The translations under genes and the position numbers were made by a program. The notes below the pieces were generated by a model that saw only the letters and a program-made list of their open reading frames with translations, was not told the origin of the DNA and did no database searches. Positions 1 through 12,680 of a stretch of DNA of 64,000 nucleotides are shown here, piece by piece (positions within the stretch are counted from its first letter, which is position 1; every line of letters starts with the position of its first letter). The DNA comes from Xiphias gladius. Its lineage: Eukaryota; Chordata; Actinopteri; Istiophoriformes; Xiphiidae. Location: contig NC_053416.1 of assembly GCF_016859285.1 (NCBI RefSeq), forward strand, positions 18,007,423-18,071,422, read 5' to 3'.

Positions 1-3000
1 TCAGGCTTGAAATCCTATTAACTTAAAATATAAATATAGCTATATATATGTAGAGAAGCTGCAGCTGATACTTCACTGTCCGCCAGAGGGCAACAGCCCG
101 TCTGAGAGGCTAGAATTCATTGGAATTGGCATCAGGCCGTGGCTTTCTTTAACCCTGCTCTCAGGTGGTAGGATCACTGTACTGTCACATACAGCGCTCT
201 CACTGTTGGCACTGTCATGACATTGTAAAACTGAGTTCAACAAATGATAACTACAGTACAAATCATTAACCAGCTGTGTAATAGCCAGGGGTTGATACTT
301 TAAATGTAAGCAACTGAAGTGTTTTTCAATGGGAGTACTAAAGAAGGCAGATACAAATACAAGCTTACACATACACTAAATACATATTTTGCAAATGGGC
401 GGTACATCTTTTCTTCTATAACAGCATTTAGATAATGCCCCTTGTTTGCAGCAGTGGTGTCAGGCTAGTCAAGACTGCAATAAGATAGTCAAGCCAGCTA
501 AGCCAGTCAAGAGGCCACAGCTGTATGAGCCTCTGGAAGAAAATGTTGAACTGCGTCATAAATTTATCCACATATAGTGTTTAATTTATTCCCTGTTTTC
601 AGCTGGTTGCCGTTTAAGATGATGGAGATGAAGGACAATGACAGGATCACTGTACCACACACTGATCTTTCTTGTAATGCAGGTCAGGTAGCCTGTGGCA
701 TAATCCCTCTCCTGCCAATGTCAAAACCTAACCCTCACTGCAAGGTGTCTGTAATACCTGCTGCTGTAGTTATATTTTTATGAGGTGCATGATGAGCCAG
801 TGTCTTTTCTATGATTCCTTTCACACCCTTTCTTTTTAAAGAAGAAATTAGTCTATAGTAAGTTCGGAAGTATTAGTTTTGGGGATTTGCAATTTGCATG
901 CATCTTTAGCCTTTTTATCAAGAGACAAAGTTGCTTTTTCGAGAGAATTTGCCAACTACAGATTTACTGTTGACCAGTGTCAACTTAATATGCACACACA
1001 GTCTTAGAAAGGTAAAAGACTAAAACTTTTAGGCCTAGCAATCTGTAGAGATTGCAATGGTCATTACATACAAAAACTGTCCTACACAATGTAGGACAGA
1101 TCAAACAACACTTACAGGTTTGCTCACCTTGGAAACTTAATGGATTGGGCTGATAATGTAAGTTTTTCCATCAATGTAAATTTAATGGCATCTATCTGTT
1201 GGAATTTGATATCAAGGTGTACATGTGGAAATTTTGGGTCTGATGGTGGAGGTTGAGGAAAGGTCAAGCTCATCCAAAAAAAAGGATACTTCTTTTAGGA
1301 ATCAACAGAAAATTTCATGAAAATTTGGTTGTTCATTCTCACGATACCTTAACATGGACAACAGTGGAGGTTAATTAATGTTCATAAACTGTTCATTCAA
1401 TAAGCTACTTCCTAATAGCTAATTCCCAAGTGGGCATGAGTTCTTTTTTTCCTTACGTGCTTCATCAAAGGATCAAAGACTAAACATGTGAGTGGCTCTT
1501 TTGAAAATAAAAATGTTGTTACAGCGAAGTGTAACCCCATTTAACCCCAGTGAGTCTGGGGTTAAATGTGAGAAGGAAAACCATTTCCCTGCGCCCAGAC
1601 TTCCCAACAACAAGCCGTTTGCCTCTGGTAATTAGAACTGCATCATCTGAGAGTGAGGCCACCGCAACAGTTACCGAAGAGTCTGGCTCCCAAAGCTGAC
1701 TTATTTGTCCGTACAGACCCTGACCCACAGGTGATTAGAGACTGATAGCAACTAGTGAGAGTGTCTACATAAGTCCTGTCACATTTCACTTGCATCTTTG
1801 CATAATATCGTCAATAAAAGATGTAAGAATGCCTATGTGAACATATTGAACACAAATGTAACAAACTGGATTCAAGTCATGTTAATTTTAATTAATATTG
1901 TAGGCTTTCAGCACGATATGTTACACAATGCCAAACAAATCAAGAGAAGGATTAAAGCTACAAGCTGAAGATGTTGATTTTCAAATATTATAGTGTAGTG
2001 TGGATTATGAATATGCATTTTTGTTAATGAATTGTTTAAAATTGTGTAATTATGTAAAACCAATCATATATGTCAACTCATAAAACTCACTTGCAATTGT
2101 TTATTTGTCCTCCCTGTAGTTCTTGTTTGCAATGCTTTTCCAGCCTTCAGTTGCAGACATTCATCAACTGAATGTTTTTGAATGGCCCTACTGCAAATGA
2201 AGATGCAATGACATGTGGTGCACAGCACTGACAAATTCAGGCTCTATAGAGAAGCTAGAGTCTGGCAGTAAACATTTGTCTTTTAAGTTTGTCCTAGAGT
2301 TTCGTGCATTATAGGCCTACGGCACACTATATAAAGCTAAAGCAGTCAATGTAGAATTGGTTTTGAGGATCAAATTAAGAAAATTGTCAGCCATGAGATA
2401 CTGTGTATCATCAAAGCTTCCAACAAAGGGTGATACACACATCGTAATTGAATTCTGGACTTTTAAGGAAATGAAGAAAAGAAAAACTTTTAAAAGAAAT
2501 AGGCTTTTTTTTTTCATCTGGACCCTAATTAAATGTAGGAAGGAAGACGATTCCCCCTTGTGGATGTTTTTGGATCTTCCAGATATGATAGGCATTGATA
2601 AAATCTATCAATGTATGCGTCTGTATAGTCTATGCATCTGGTAGTTTGTTAAAAAATTCTTTTCACTTCTGTTTTGTTAGAGACCCAAGTTGGTTATCTA
2701 CTCCAGTCCAAGTTCTACAAAGTATGAACTTGGACTGGAGTCAGAGTAGAGAGATGCAGATGCATGCCCAACAAAATGTATGAAAGACTAAGAGATGTCA
2801 ACCGAAATAGTGGCAAATCTAGAGTTTTAGAAAAAATTCATATTATATTCTGACAAGTAATCTTATGTTACATGAAAAATTAAAAACAAGCAAGGATGTT
2901 TAATGTCATATTTTACTCGACGTCAGTCATTTGAGCTGCATTAAAATCAGCAAAAAAAAAAAAAAAAATACAAGTTGTTAATTTAACATTCTAAAGTCCA

Positions 3001-3151
3001 TGGAGTTCAAAGCCAAATATGATCTTCCACAACAGTGTCTTCTGTCTGTCTCGTCTTCTGTGATGCTTGGCAAGTCTTGTAACGTGGCTGGATTATGTTT
3101 TTCAGGCATGCACTGACAGACCAGACATTCCTATCTGATTACATTCAGCTC
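1..3151. other. Intergenic, no gene recognised
   Basis: This AT-rich stretch contains only short open frames (all under 100 codons), none with recognisable protein similarity or convincing splice structure. It holds a 16-bp perfect inverted repeat at 2700-2741 (listed separately) and a poly-A tract near 2950-2968. The part next to 3152 should include the 3' UTR of the minus-strand defensin gene. Confidence 0.6.
2700..2741. repeat. Perfect 16-bp inverted repeat with 10-nt loop
   Basis: Positions 2700-2715 and 2726-2741 are exact reverse complements, separated by 10 bases. The left arm starts actccagtcc. It lies outside any recognised gene. It could be a small foldback sequence or a trace of a template-switch event; nothing shows that it is transcribed. 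Confidence 0.85.
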
Positions 3152-3570
3152 TCATAGAAAATGAGACACGCAACACCTGGGAATAAAAAAGAAATATCGT
3201 ATAATAATTCCATTAGCAAGTAAATATATAGAATGTATTCATATACTGCATCTGAACTTACAAGAAGCCCTTCCCACAGCCCAGAGGTCCAAAGAACAGT
3301 TCTGATGGGAGGCAGACCTTTCTACACACTCCACTTAGACTTGGGCAAGACCATGGAAAGGCTGCAGCCTCATTCTCCACAACTGTAATCACGGATGGGA
3401 AACATTAGCTATGTTCAAGGTCAAATCCTTTTGCTGTAAAATTTTTAAAAGATAATGGTAAAAATGTGCAGATATGAGATGCAAAAACAAGCAGAGATAT
3501 CATATGAAGACTTACCATTAAGCAATAAGACAACCAAGAGCACCAAAACGGCAACACGGTAACAAGACAT
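3152..3570 (-). CDS. Beta-defensin, 3 exons, 66 aa
   Basis: Secreted cationic antimicrobial peptide of the teleost beta-defensin family. Coding exons on the minus strand are 3516-3570, 3262-3382 and 3152-3176, joined by clean GT-AG introns; they total 201 nt including the TGA. Exon 1 encodes a start methionine (MSCYRVAV) and a strongly hydrophobic signal peptide. Exon 2 encodes a short linker and the defensin core, with residues FPWSCPSLSGVC, then KVCLPSELFFGPLGCGKGF. Exon 3 adds the terminal Cys-Cys pair and the ending VSHFL. All six cysteines are present in the family order (three single, one single after a GPLG turn, then a CC pair), and the length fits fish beta-defensins of about 60-70 residues. 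From family knowledge the peptide disrupts microbial membranes and may signal to leukocytes. No second copy was found in the window, although fish beta-defensins often occur in tandem. The identification is strong; which numbered paralogue it is cannot be told. Confidence 0.93.
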
Positions 3571-6500
3571 TCTTGCTTTCTGAAACTGTCGCTCCGAAAT
3601 GAGGATTAGGCCCAGGACTGTTTGCATTTTGGTCAGAGGGGAGGAGTGACGATAATATGAAACAGCATCCTGGTCATTAGTTTTTACGTTATAGAATTCT
3701 AAAATTCCTTGACAGAACATGCTTTTCTTAATCAAATTTAAGAAAACAAAATCCTTGTGCCCCAACTCGTGACCGAGTGTTGTCATGAGACAAGAGACAA
3801 ACATTTCACAAGAAACTCCTCTTTTCACCTGATTTAAAACACATGCACATCCTTAGCCCTCGCTGCTCTCTGAGATGAAGGCCAGCTTTTTCTGCCCTTA
3901 CACGTTATTTTCTCTATTGAATCACAGAAACAGTACTTGCTTACTCAATATAACATCACATTATTTCAACTTACATTGTGTGGTTAACGAGTATTTTGTT
4001 TTGTGTTATGGGAATTCATTTGTTGTTCCTCTTCTCTGGAAATTACAGTAGTTTTGAAAGTTTTGATCTGGGCAGCTGGCAGGGACATCCAAGGCAAATT
4101 GTTCTCAGGTGACAGCCTGAGGTTTAAAACTAAGAGTTGCCATGTGTTGGTAGCATTCCTTCTAATTCTCTACTTAGATTTTATTTCCTAATCCTCTGGT
4201 TCTATTTTTGACTGCAGCATCGCCAGTTTGATCCCTTTGACCAGTCTGAAAAATCTGGGCAAATGTCATTGCCACATTACTGTCATTTCTCATTGAGTGT
4301 TTTCAATCATGTGAGCCTATCTATCAGAGGAAAATGCGGAGGAAGAAGGGAAAAACAAATGCAAGAAAGCTGGCAGAAAAGTCTTTTCGTTAATTTGGTA
4401 ATGTGATAGCCTTTTGCTTAGTTTTCATGTACATGTTGATGTAAATACATTGAAAGTGGCACTTTGAGTAAACGCTGCTTCCTGTGGCTGTCAATTTCCT
4501 CGCCTTGATGAACACTTTACAGAGACGGTTCAGTTTAGGGTTTGGACGGATTCATTCACAGGCTCTGTCCAAACCATCATCCCTGGTACCTGGATTTTCA
4601 ACCCTGGAAGGCCCCCTGTAAAAAAACAGCCACCACCTCCCTGGCCGGCAGATTATTCCTGATTATTCCCTTATTATTCCTTATTCCCTGAGGGGCCTGT
4701 CAAACAACAGTCAGCTATAAGACAGGGATGTCAGGATACCAACCTCCACTGGGAGACCTGCTGGAGTAGATGAAGATGTTGCTTATGGATGAGAAGAACA
4801 ACGCCCAGTGGATGATCATCATTTCACCAACAACTGTTGTTGTTAAGGCTCACTAGTAAAGTGGGGGAGCTGCATTTGAATGGAGTTGTGTGTCACATGT
4901 AAAATAGCAGTCTATAATTTACATGTATTTACAATAAATGCTGGTCCCTGGTGTGATTGGTTACCTTGCCAAGCTTTTGGCCCTTCCAGGGCACAGTTCA
5001 TTCATCTAAACTTCGCCCTCCACAAAACCCGCCCCCCAACTTGCCACCGGCCACTGCACTGTGCTCACAAAGGATTTCTTTCTTCTCAAAGAAATAGAAT
5101 AGAAACCAGTACGTCCGCCCTACTTGCTATGTTTAGTGTTTTTTCACCCTAATGCATGCTGTGCGAAATAAAGCTTGTGGTTTTCAGATGGAGAAAGTCG
5201 ACATGTCATTCGTGAGTGATGGATCCACAGCTTGTCACAGTATCAAGTTCAGTTGTACTAAGTGCCTCTTGCTACATTGTATGTGAAATAAAATTAAACA
5301 GTTTGATAACTTGTAAATATAATTTAAAATAAAACCAAAGTTCTGCTGTAACTATGACTGGGTGTAAACCAGTTTGATGACTTACACAGATAAAAATGCC
5401 TGACCAAATTATTGCATTAACTCAAAGGTCACAACCCTTCGGACACAGTTTCATGAGTGTTACATCAGTGTTGTCCAAAGGGAAGTCATTAGTGTTTTCC
5501 CCTCATCCTCTGTCTCTATTCTCCAGGTGCTGCCCAGAGAGGTCTCATCTGTGGCAAAACAGTGGTGTCTAATTGCTTTCTAGAGGAATGGAAACTTAAA
5601 GTGGACTAATGACCTCCACAGAGTGTGTTTATCCATTTATGGCTTGCATTATCAGTGCTTGATCAGTGGTAGTTCTTGCTGCTTACCCCATACTTTTTAC
5701 ACGCAAATACATTTGAAGGCATTACGTGGCATTTAAATTAGTGGCCCATTATTTGCTGACTTCTTGATTTGTAGAGGTCACACAGAAAAGTTTCAAATTC
5801 AAGAGAAATTGTAATTTTTAGAAAAAATTGGACTAAACTTAACAAAGATAGAGTTTTGAACACAAGTTGCTGATATTCAGGAGTGCAAAATCTGTTCCAA
5901 ATAAAAATTAATCAGAGTCACTTTTCATCTATTTTTTTTCAACACACCTTCCTTTTCTGCTCTAGCAAGTCAGGCATGAACATCTTGGAGACTTTTTTTT
6001 TTTAGCTTCAAAGGTGGGCGTGGCGGATGCTTCAAACTTCCCATCAATAGATGAAAGCAGGTTTACCGCCATCCGTGCGGTGCGTTATGTAACAGCTGTT
6101 CTACCCTTTAACTTAATACTTTAACTAAACAGTCCCAAAGAACTTCTAATGCTACCTGACTGCCCTGTCACACAGGCGATTGGTTTTAGATATATACAGT
6201 GCAAAGGAAGGCTTCAGTTTAATGTGAAGCATGAAAGTGACTTCTGAACGAAATTTGCAATGTGAACTGTTTGTACTAGTCATTCATATGTGCTATGTAC
6301 ACCCTTTGCAAAGCAGGTATCTGAATCAATATCAGCTGACTGTTTTGTCTTTTCGTCACCAAACACTTGCGTTGTGAAGGAGTTCGGGAGAGGTAACTTT
6401 GGTAACCGTGGTAACAAGAAATACAGTGCTGAAAAACACCCTTTAGCCAGTGACACCGGCCCACCACTAGTCCACCTTGAACAATGTTAAAAGGCCACCC

Positions 6501-6937
6501 AAGCTTGAGCGACACACTCCGCTGCATGGAGAGGAGGACGATCACAGAGGTAACTGTAGACTCAACGAGAGCTCCTCAGTGTGTGTTTCCATACCCCGAG
6601 ACCGTAGCTTTGACAGATATGTCAGTAGTTTAATTGGTTTATGGCTGAGTAATCTTTGCCTGCAACTTAGACTCAAAGGCTTCATAGAACCATAAAGTTT
6701 GGTGTAAATTCTAGGTGATATTCCTTACCATCCAGTCACTAATACTATATTCAAAGTCATAAACGTACCCTTTAAAAACCTCCAAGTTCTACTGTTATAA
6801 AAGCATCGTTTTTACCTAATCTTATGTGGTTTTCCTGACCATATTACAAAATGTATTTCATATAATGCATTTATCTTTTGGCAAGTAAAATTGTGTAAAA
6901 ATTCATTTTCATTTTCTTTTCAGAATTTAACAGAAAG
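3571..6937. other. Intergenic, no gene recognised
   Basis: The first part should contain the promoter of the minus-strand defensin. No further defensin exon was found on either strand. A possible donor (CAGAG followed by gtaact, near 6549) and a good acceptor just before the first olfactory receptor (ttttcag ending at about 6923) suggest that receptor may have an upstream non-coding exon here. This is inference only. Confidence 0.5.
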
Positions 6938-7888
6938 ATGGACAATGCATCAGCGCTAACATTCACAATGACTGCATATGCTGTCATGGAAAACTACAAG
7001 CATTGGATGTTTATTGTATTCCTCCTGCTTTATCTCATTATTATTATTTTGAATGTACTGCTCATCACTGTCATACACCAAAACAAAAAGTTGCAACAAC
7101 CCATGAATGTGTTCACGTGTATGTTATCCATTAATGAAATATATGGCAGTACTGCATTGCTGCCTACAATTATGGGTGTACTCTTATCCAAGACACATGA
7201 AATAACTGTCAAGTGGTGTTTGGCTCAGGTCTACTTCCTACACACATATGCAAGTGCTGAGTTTTGTATTTTAGCTGTTATGGGATACGACAGATATGTT
7301 GCCATCTGTAACCCACTACATTACCAGAGCGTCATGTCTAATTCAAAGATAGGCAAGCTTGTTGCATTAGCAGCTGTATACCCAATTGTCATGTTTGGAA
7401 GTTTTTATTCACTAACCGTACAGCTGAGATTCTGTGGAAAAGTTGTGCCAAAATTATACTGTGTGAACATGGAACTGGTCAAAAATTCATGTTCAACTGC
7501 GTCATACATAAGTATTGTGGGACTTGTACTTCTCCTGTTTCTTGTTGTGCCTCAGGTACTGATGATTGTTTTTTCTTACGTACAAATTTCAAGAGTATGT
7601 AGGAAATTGTCGAGAGAATCTCAACGCAATGCTCTTAAAACTTGTATCCCACATTTATTATCGTTGTTAAACTACACCATTGGTTCCTTATTTGAAATTA
7701 TCCAAACTAGATTTAACACTAGTCATATAGCTTTTGAAGCACGGATCTTCCTGTCATTATACTTTGTTATCCTTCCACCGATTGCCAACCCAGTGCTGTA
7801 TGGACTCGGTACTCAATTAGTTAGAGTTCATTTACTGAAATTGTTTTCAGATATAAGATCCTGCCAACACTGTTTACAAAGTCAGTGA
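6938..7888 (+). CDS. Olfactory receptor, intact, 316 aa
   Basis: Odorant-type class A GPCR expected in the plasma membrane of olfactory sensory neurons, signalling through Golf. It is a single uninterrupted coding exon, as usual for this family, with seven hydrophobic segments. Visible motifs: an N-glycosylation site at residue 3 (NAS); PMN at the TM2 entry; YGSTALLP in TM2; the TM3/IL2 motif MGYDRYVAICNPLHY (family form MAYDRYVAIC); a conserved FCG/YC pair in the second extracellular loop; KTCIPHLL leading into TM6; NPVLYG in TM7. The length (316 aa) is typical. A consensus acceptor (ttttcag) lies 15 bases before the ATG, so a 5' non-coding exon is likely. The sequence resembles fish families with the YGSTALLP TM2 motif; I cannot name the subfamily or ligand. 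It is related to, but clearly diverged from, the receptor at 11721-12680. Confidence 0.93.
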   Translation: MDNASALTFTMTAYAVMENYKHWMFIVFLLLYLIIIILNVLLITVIHQNKKLQQPMNVFTCMLSINEIYGSTALLPTIMGVLLSKTHEITVKWCLAQVYFLHTYASAEFCILAVMGYDRYVAICNPLHYQSVMSNSKIGKLVALAAVYPIVMFGSFYSLTVQLRFCGKVVPKLYCVNMELVKNSCSTASYISIVGLVLLLFLVVPQVLMIVFSYVQISRVCRKLSRESQRNALKTCIPHLLSLLNYTIGSLFEIIQTRFNTSHIAFEARIFLSLYFVILPPIANPVLYGLGTQLVRVHLLKLFSDIRSCQHCLQSQ

Positions 7889-10800
7889 ATGCACCTTAGG
7901 TATAGACTATCTGATTATGCACTGCAGTGACAATAATTATGAGAATTTCAGACACTATAATGAGGGCAAAACCCTTTCTTTTTTCTTTGATAATTTAGGA
8001 TTGTATCTAAATTGTATTAAACTATGATATTTTTAATAGTAGTCCTCACTGAGTCTTTATATTTAACAGTGCTAACAATAATAACAATAACTTACTATAG
8101 ATCTTGTCTTTCAAACCTTTGGTTTAAATTCGGAAGTAGAAAACAAAAATACATATTTCACTTAAGCGCTTCAATAGGATAAGCTATTTTTTAATTTGAA
8201 GATACTAATTGCTTTTGTGTTAACTCATATTTATGGTAGCAAACACTTCTCAGTTTTAGAAAATTAGTATACCGATATACAATATATAATAGTTTACTGT
8301 GGAGGATAGCATTTACTTTCCATATTTATCAATAGGGCAGGGTGATTGTGCATTTTTGTCATTATTGACTGAATACTTGTCTTGGTTATATGTCTCTGTG
8401 TTTGCATATTAAATACAGCATGGCTTCAAATGTCAGAAAGGATGCTTTGTGAAAACTGTTTTCTGATGTTGTGGTTGCCCTCAGTTATGGACACATGGTG
8501 GCAAAAAAATGTTTCTAGGAGGATCATAGTGTAATTGGTAAAAGGAACTTTGGCAAAATGTGACAGTTGTAGTGACATATAGTGTCAGCAAGACCCTCAT
8601 GAGTTTTTCTCCATCCTCTTTTAGGTCCTTGTGTAAACTCCCCGCACTTTTCACTTATATAAAGTTTACTATTATGATATCAAAAGGTTTTCATACCTTT
8701 AACTGAGACAGAACGTTAGAATCACCATTTCATCATGTCCTCTTAATTTCATGAGTCATTTCAACAAACATTTTCTTGTAATTTGTCTCACTGTATTTGT
8801 TGCATTTTTGCATGGATTGTAATTGCCAACTGTACCTTAAATGACAGAAAATATATTGTAGTTTTGTGAGTTTGCTTAATGATCATTTCAGACAACAGAC
8901 AACACATGAATATACTGTATGTGTGTCATGAGGAAATAAATGGAAAAAAATGTGTTTTGTTTGAACGGCCAGTAGTCTAACAATCACATTTGACTCTTTT
9001 TTCACTTTTAAAGGTTATTTAAACTCAGCTGTCACATCCCAGCTGAATGAGATCTTGGTCTACCACACAACTGTTAATCGTTTAAATCACTTTTATGCAG
9101 GTCTGCTGTCACTCTGGCTTCAAAGCTTCAACCCTTACGCTGAATGACAGTCATGGTGTGATAGCAATATATTCATATTGCACAGCTTACTACCTTCATA
9201 AGCACAAGGCATGTAGTTTACACACACTGTATTCATACTGTAGTAGTATTGCAACTTTACCTCATGGCCTGTCCTATAGTTGCATCATAAAGACTCATTT
9301 CCATTATCTGAAATGCAAAGCCTGAAAACACCTGTTATCAACACAATGGCCCAGGAAGTTTAACACAGGTTCATGCACTGCTGGTATCAGGTACAGCTAA
9401 GTTTCCAAGGTTGTTAGAATTACACATCTGCAGTAACCTTTGCAGCACCTGAAGCTGTCTGAGATGACATATCACACCAACAAACTGAAGTGGAAGCTCA
9501 TGCACACTTCCTGACAAAGTATCTAATTCACCTTCCAAAATAATGAGTGAAGCAACAATGACCTGTGTAAATCCCAAATATCATTCAGAGCAAATTGGAG
9601 TGCCAGCTGAAATTCCACGGACACACAGCACTTTCATATTCAAATGAAGAAGCACTGACAGCATTGGATGGGATTCAAAGAGATTCAATTATTTATTTGA
9701 CCCTTGAATAATACTCAGTAGCTGGATAATGACTATTATCAAAGTACTCAAAGAAACGAAATGATATGACTGTAATCAAAAATATTGATACAGTATATTA
9801 GATCATTTTTATCATTAGCATTATTGTGACCTCTTGTCATTTAAAAAGTCACGTAAGACCTGAGCATGTCGGGTGGGTAGAAGCAAAGACAGTGAGTGAT
9901 ATGAAAATGACATTGCAGATTGACTGTAAAGAAGGGTTGGAGCTTGTTATGGATGGCTTTCTGTGATGAACCAAAGAAAAACTGAAGGGTTATTAAACAA
10001 TTACAGAGGCGGCTGTAATCTCTATTATTATTATGATCAGGGTAGACCCAACTGCCCTCCCTGGTTGGGGTTGGTCAGCGAGTCCTGCAGCACAGGATCA
10101 CTCCAGGGCCCCAAACTTGAAGAGACACAAATGGCTGGATGTGTGAGTGGGTTTAACTTTGAGAACAGAGCTCACTGCAAATCAAGAAGACGACACTGAA
10201 ACAATTTGTAAGTTCATATTTTTTAGTTTGCAGGGTGTGTGCATAGGCCTTAATACAAATATAAAGTTTAACGAGGCTGGATATAGTTTTTATTCACAGA
10301 CTGTAATTCTTCAAAGGAGACAATACCGCTGTCATTTTGTATGGTGTGGGTCGTGTCTGCTCTTTAAATGAATCTGCACATTTAAAAAAAAAATTTTATT
10401 GGTAATTTTGTAAATTTTGTAGTTGAGAGTGGTGTTAATTGTAAAACCAAAGATATTGAATGTGAACGGCTTCATATTGAGAGTGAGACCATACTTGACC
10501 CGTGGTGTAAATGACCTTGGTGTAAATGTGATGAAACAACTGAAAACGCAGGTTATCATCAGTGTTGTTGGATGATAATAACATTGATTGAAAAGGGGAT
10601 TCGTTGAAAAAAAAGGAATCATTTTCTAATAGGAGAGATCTGATTTGCCAGTCTGATAATATTAAAGTAATAAAACTCCAGTATACAGACAGATCTTCAA
10701 CATCAAACTTAAATTGACGTATGACTCCTTAGGAGGGCTTTAGCTGTGTATTGGCTGTAAAAATACAAACATGCTGAAGATCTTCAAATGATATTATATA

Positions 10801-11574
10801 AAACAGTAATAGTATGTTTAAAACCCATTTTGTACTGTATATTCAGGTTACTATAGTCTTTCACAGCCCCAGTAACTTCTGTCAGAGACATTAGCTACTG
10901 TGAACATTATAAATTCAATATTGATCTGACGAACAGAGGTGCAGCCATTGTGTTGTTCATTATATCGCAGATCAAGAATAAGACACCACTGAATGTTAAA
11001 CTGATGTGCATAGATGTCCGTGTGAAACACTGAAGATATTGAGAATATTTAACATGCACTGTGAAGCCCTAGTGTTGTGAAACGTGGTGGCCATAATGTG
11101 GATGAGATTCAGCTTCTCAAACTTTAAGGAAAAACTGATGCAAAGGTGAAAATAAACAATAGAGGTGAAATGATCATCTGTCATCCCATGCCCATGCTAG
11201 CTAGTTTTACCGAGTGAAAAAGGAGGAAGAAACTACTCTTTATAAAATATCATCAAACTTTACAACTGTTAAATAACAGTGTCAATGTACTTCAAGAAAG
11301 ATTTCTTAGTAAACACTGGGATTTCTGTTAGTTTTTCTGGTGTTTTTTTCAATACTTTGTTATTTCCATTTACTATATCAAGTTCAACCGACCTGCAGTA
11401 CACACTTTCAATTGCATTTTTAAATGATTTGCTATGCAGAAATAAAAAAGATTCATGCTGCAATGCCCTCACCCTACAATTGTGAATAGCAGGATTTGAA
11501 ATATGAATCCTGTGAAATGATTGGCATGTAGCTAAGACCACGAGTTCATTTCACAGGAGAAGAGGTATAAAGAG
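7889..11574. other. Intergenic between two olfactory receptors
   Basis: AT-rich non-coding DNA. A possible poly(A) signal for the upstream receptor (AATAAA) lies at 8935-8940. No receptor pseudogene or other gene is visible on either strand. Confidence 0.5.
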
Positions 11575-11582
11575 TATAAAAG
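11575..11582 (+). promoter_or_regulatory. TATA box upstream of second olfactory receptor
   Basis: The sequence TATAAAAG lies 139 bases before the ATG at 11721, on the right strand and in an otherwise gene-free stretch. Transcription would be expected to start about 30 bases downstream, giving a leader of roughly 110 bases if there is no 5' intron. A related tataa lies just upstream. The spacing fits a core promoter, but no start site can be proved from sequence. Confidence 0.5.
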
Positions 11583-11720
11583 CTGCACAGCGCAGTTGAA
11601 CACAAGTGGGTGGGGGGGGCTGCATTCAAAGGTATAAGCTACATCATCTCAGATTATTGAGCAAAGTGCAGCACTGTGCAGTGTATTCTGGATTTCTCAG
11701 ATGCTTTTTGATGAGTCAGC

Positions 11721-12680
11721 ATGAAAAATTTCTCTGAAGTCACATCTGTTCATCTGTCCGAATACTATGGAATGGAGGACCTGAAGCCAGTGTACTTCTG
11801 CATGTTCCTGATTATATATATAACTATTGTTGCTGAAAATGTTGCGTTAATCGGAGTGGTCTATCGTGAAAATACCCTGCATGGGCCAATGTATTTGTTG
11901 CTGTGTAACCTGGCGGTGAATGGTTTGTATGGAAGCACTGCTTTACTGCCAGCAGTACTGAGCAAGATGCTGTCACACTCGTATGAGTTATCTCTACCGT
12001 TGTGTCAGACACAGATCTATGCGATACACACATTTGCCATCACTGAATTCACAATTCTAGCAGTCATGAGTTATGACAGATATGTGGCCATTTGTTACCC
12101 GCTGCCATATCATGCAATCATGTCACAGAGACTCGTTACACTCATTGTTTTCATGTGGCTTTACCCGATGCTGGCATTTTTAATTGTTTTCATTTTCACT
12201 GTTCAGCTGAGGTTTTGTGAGAGGACCATTGAGAAGGTTTACTGTCTTAACTACTTACTGGTGAAACTTGCCTGTACAGATACATCTATTGTTAACATAG
12301 TTGGCCTACTATCTGTAGGTCTATATACAATTCCACAGCTTATCATGATCTTTTATTCATATGCACACATCCTAAGGATATGTTTGTTGTCATTAAGCAA
12401 GTCCAGACTCAAAGCTCTCCGGACTTGCACCCCCCACCTTCTAGCAGTAATTAACTACTCTATCGGGTGCTTTTTTGAAATAGCACAGGGTCGATTCAAT
12501 GTTAGTCACCTGTCTTATGAAACCAAGTTGTTTTTATCTCTGTACTTTTTGATTTTTCCACCCCTCCTTAATCCAGCAATCTATGGTTTGAGTATCCAAG
12601 TCATAAGAGTACGACTCTTTAGGCTCTTCAGCAGAAAAAGTAGGCAAGTACAAATGAGGGCTGCTGTTATTGTGCACTGA
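11721..12680 (+). CDS. Olfactory receptor, intact, 319 aa
   Basis: Second single-exon odorant receptor, in the same orientation as the one at 6938-7888. The start is supported by the N-terminal glycosylation motif MKNFSE, conserved position for position with the NAS of its neighbour. Seven hydrophobic segments are present, with PMYLLLCNLAVN entering TM2, YGSTALLPAV in TM2, MSYDRYVAICYPLPYH at the end of TM3, TVQLRFC and YCLNYLL in the second extracellular loop, RTCTPHLLAVINYS in TM6 and NPAIYGLS in TM7. The gene looks functional: no frameshift, typical length, basic C-terminal tail. Shared motifs (YGSTALLP, TVQLRFC) place both receptors in one fish subfamily, probably from an old tandem duplication. 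A possible poly(A) signal lies near 13451. The ligand is unknown. Confidence 0.93.
   Translation: MKNFSEVTSVHLSEYYGMEDLKPVYFCMFLIIYITIVAENVALIGVVYRENTLHGPMYLLLCNLAVNGLYGSTALLPAVLSKMLSHSYELSLPLCQTQIYAIHTFAITEFTILAVMSYDRYVAICYPLPYHAIMSQRLVTLIVFMWLYPMLAFLIVFIFTVQLRFCERTIEKVYCLNYLLVKLACTDTSIVNIVGLLSVGLYTIPQLIMIFYSYAHILRICLLSLSKSRLKALRTCTPHLLAVINYSIGCFFEIAQGRFNVSHLSYETKLFLSLYFLIFPPLLNPAIYGLSIQVIRVRLFRLFSRKSRQVQMRAAVIVH

Noticed and set aside
3445-3828. 127-codon minus-strand frame read as one protein
   Set aside because: Only the segment 3516-3570 is real coding sequence (defensin signal peptide); the rest is promoter/leader and intron read through.
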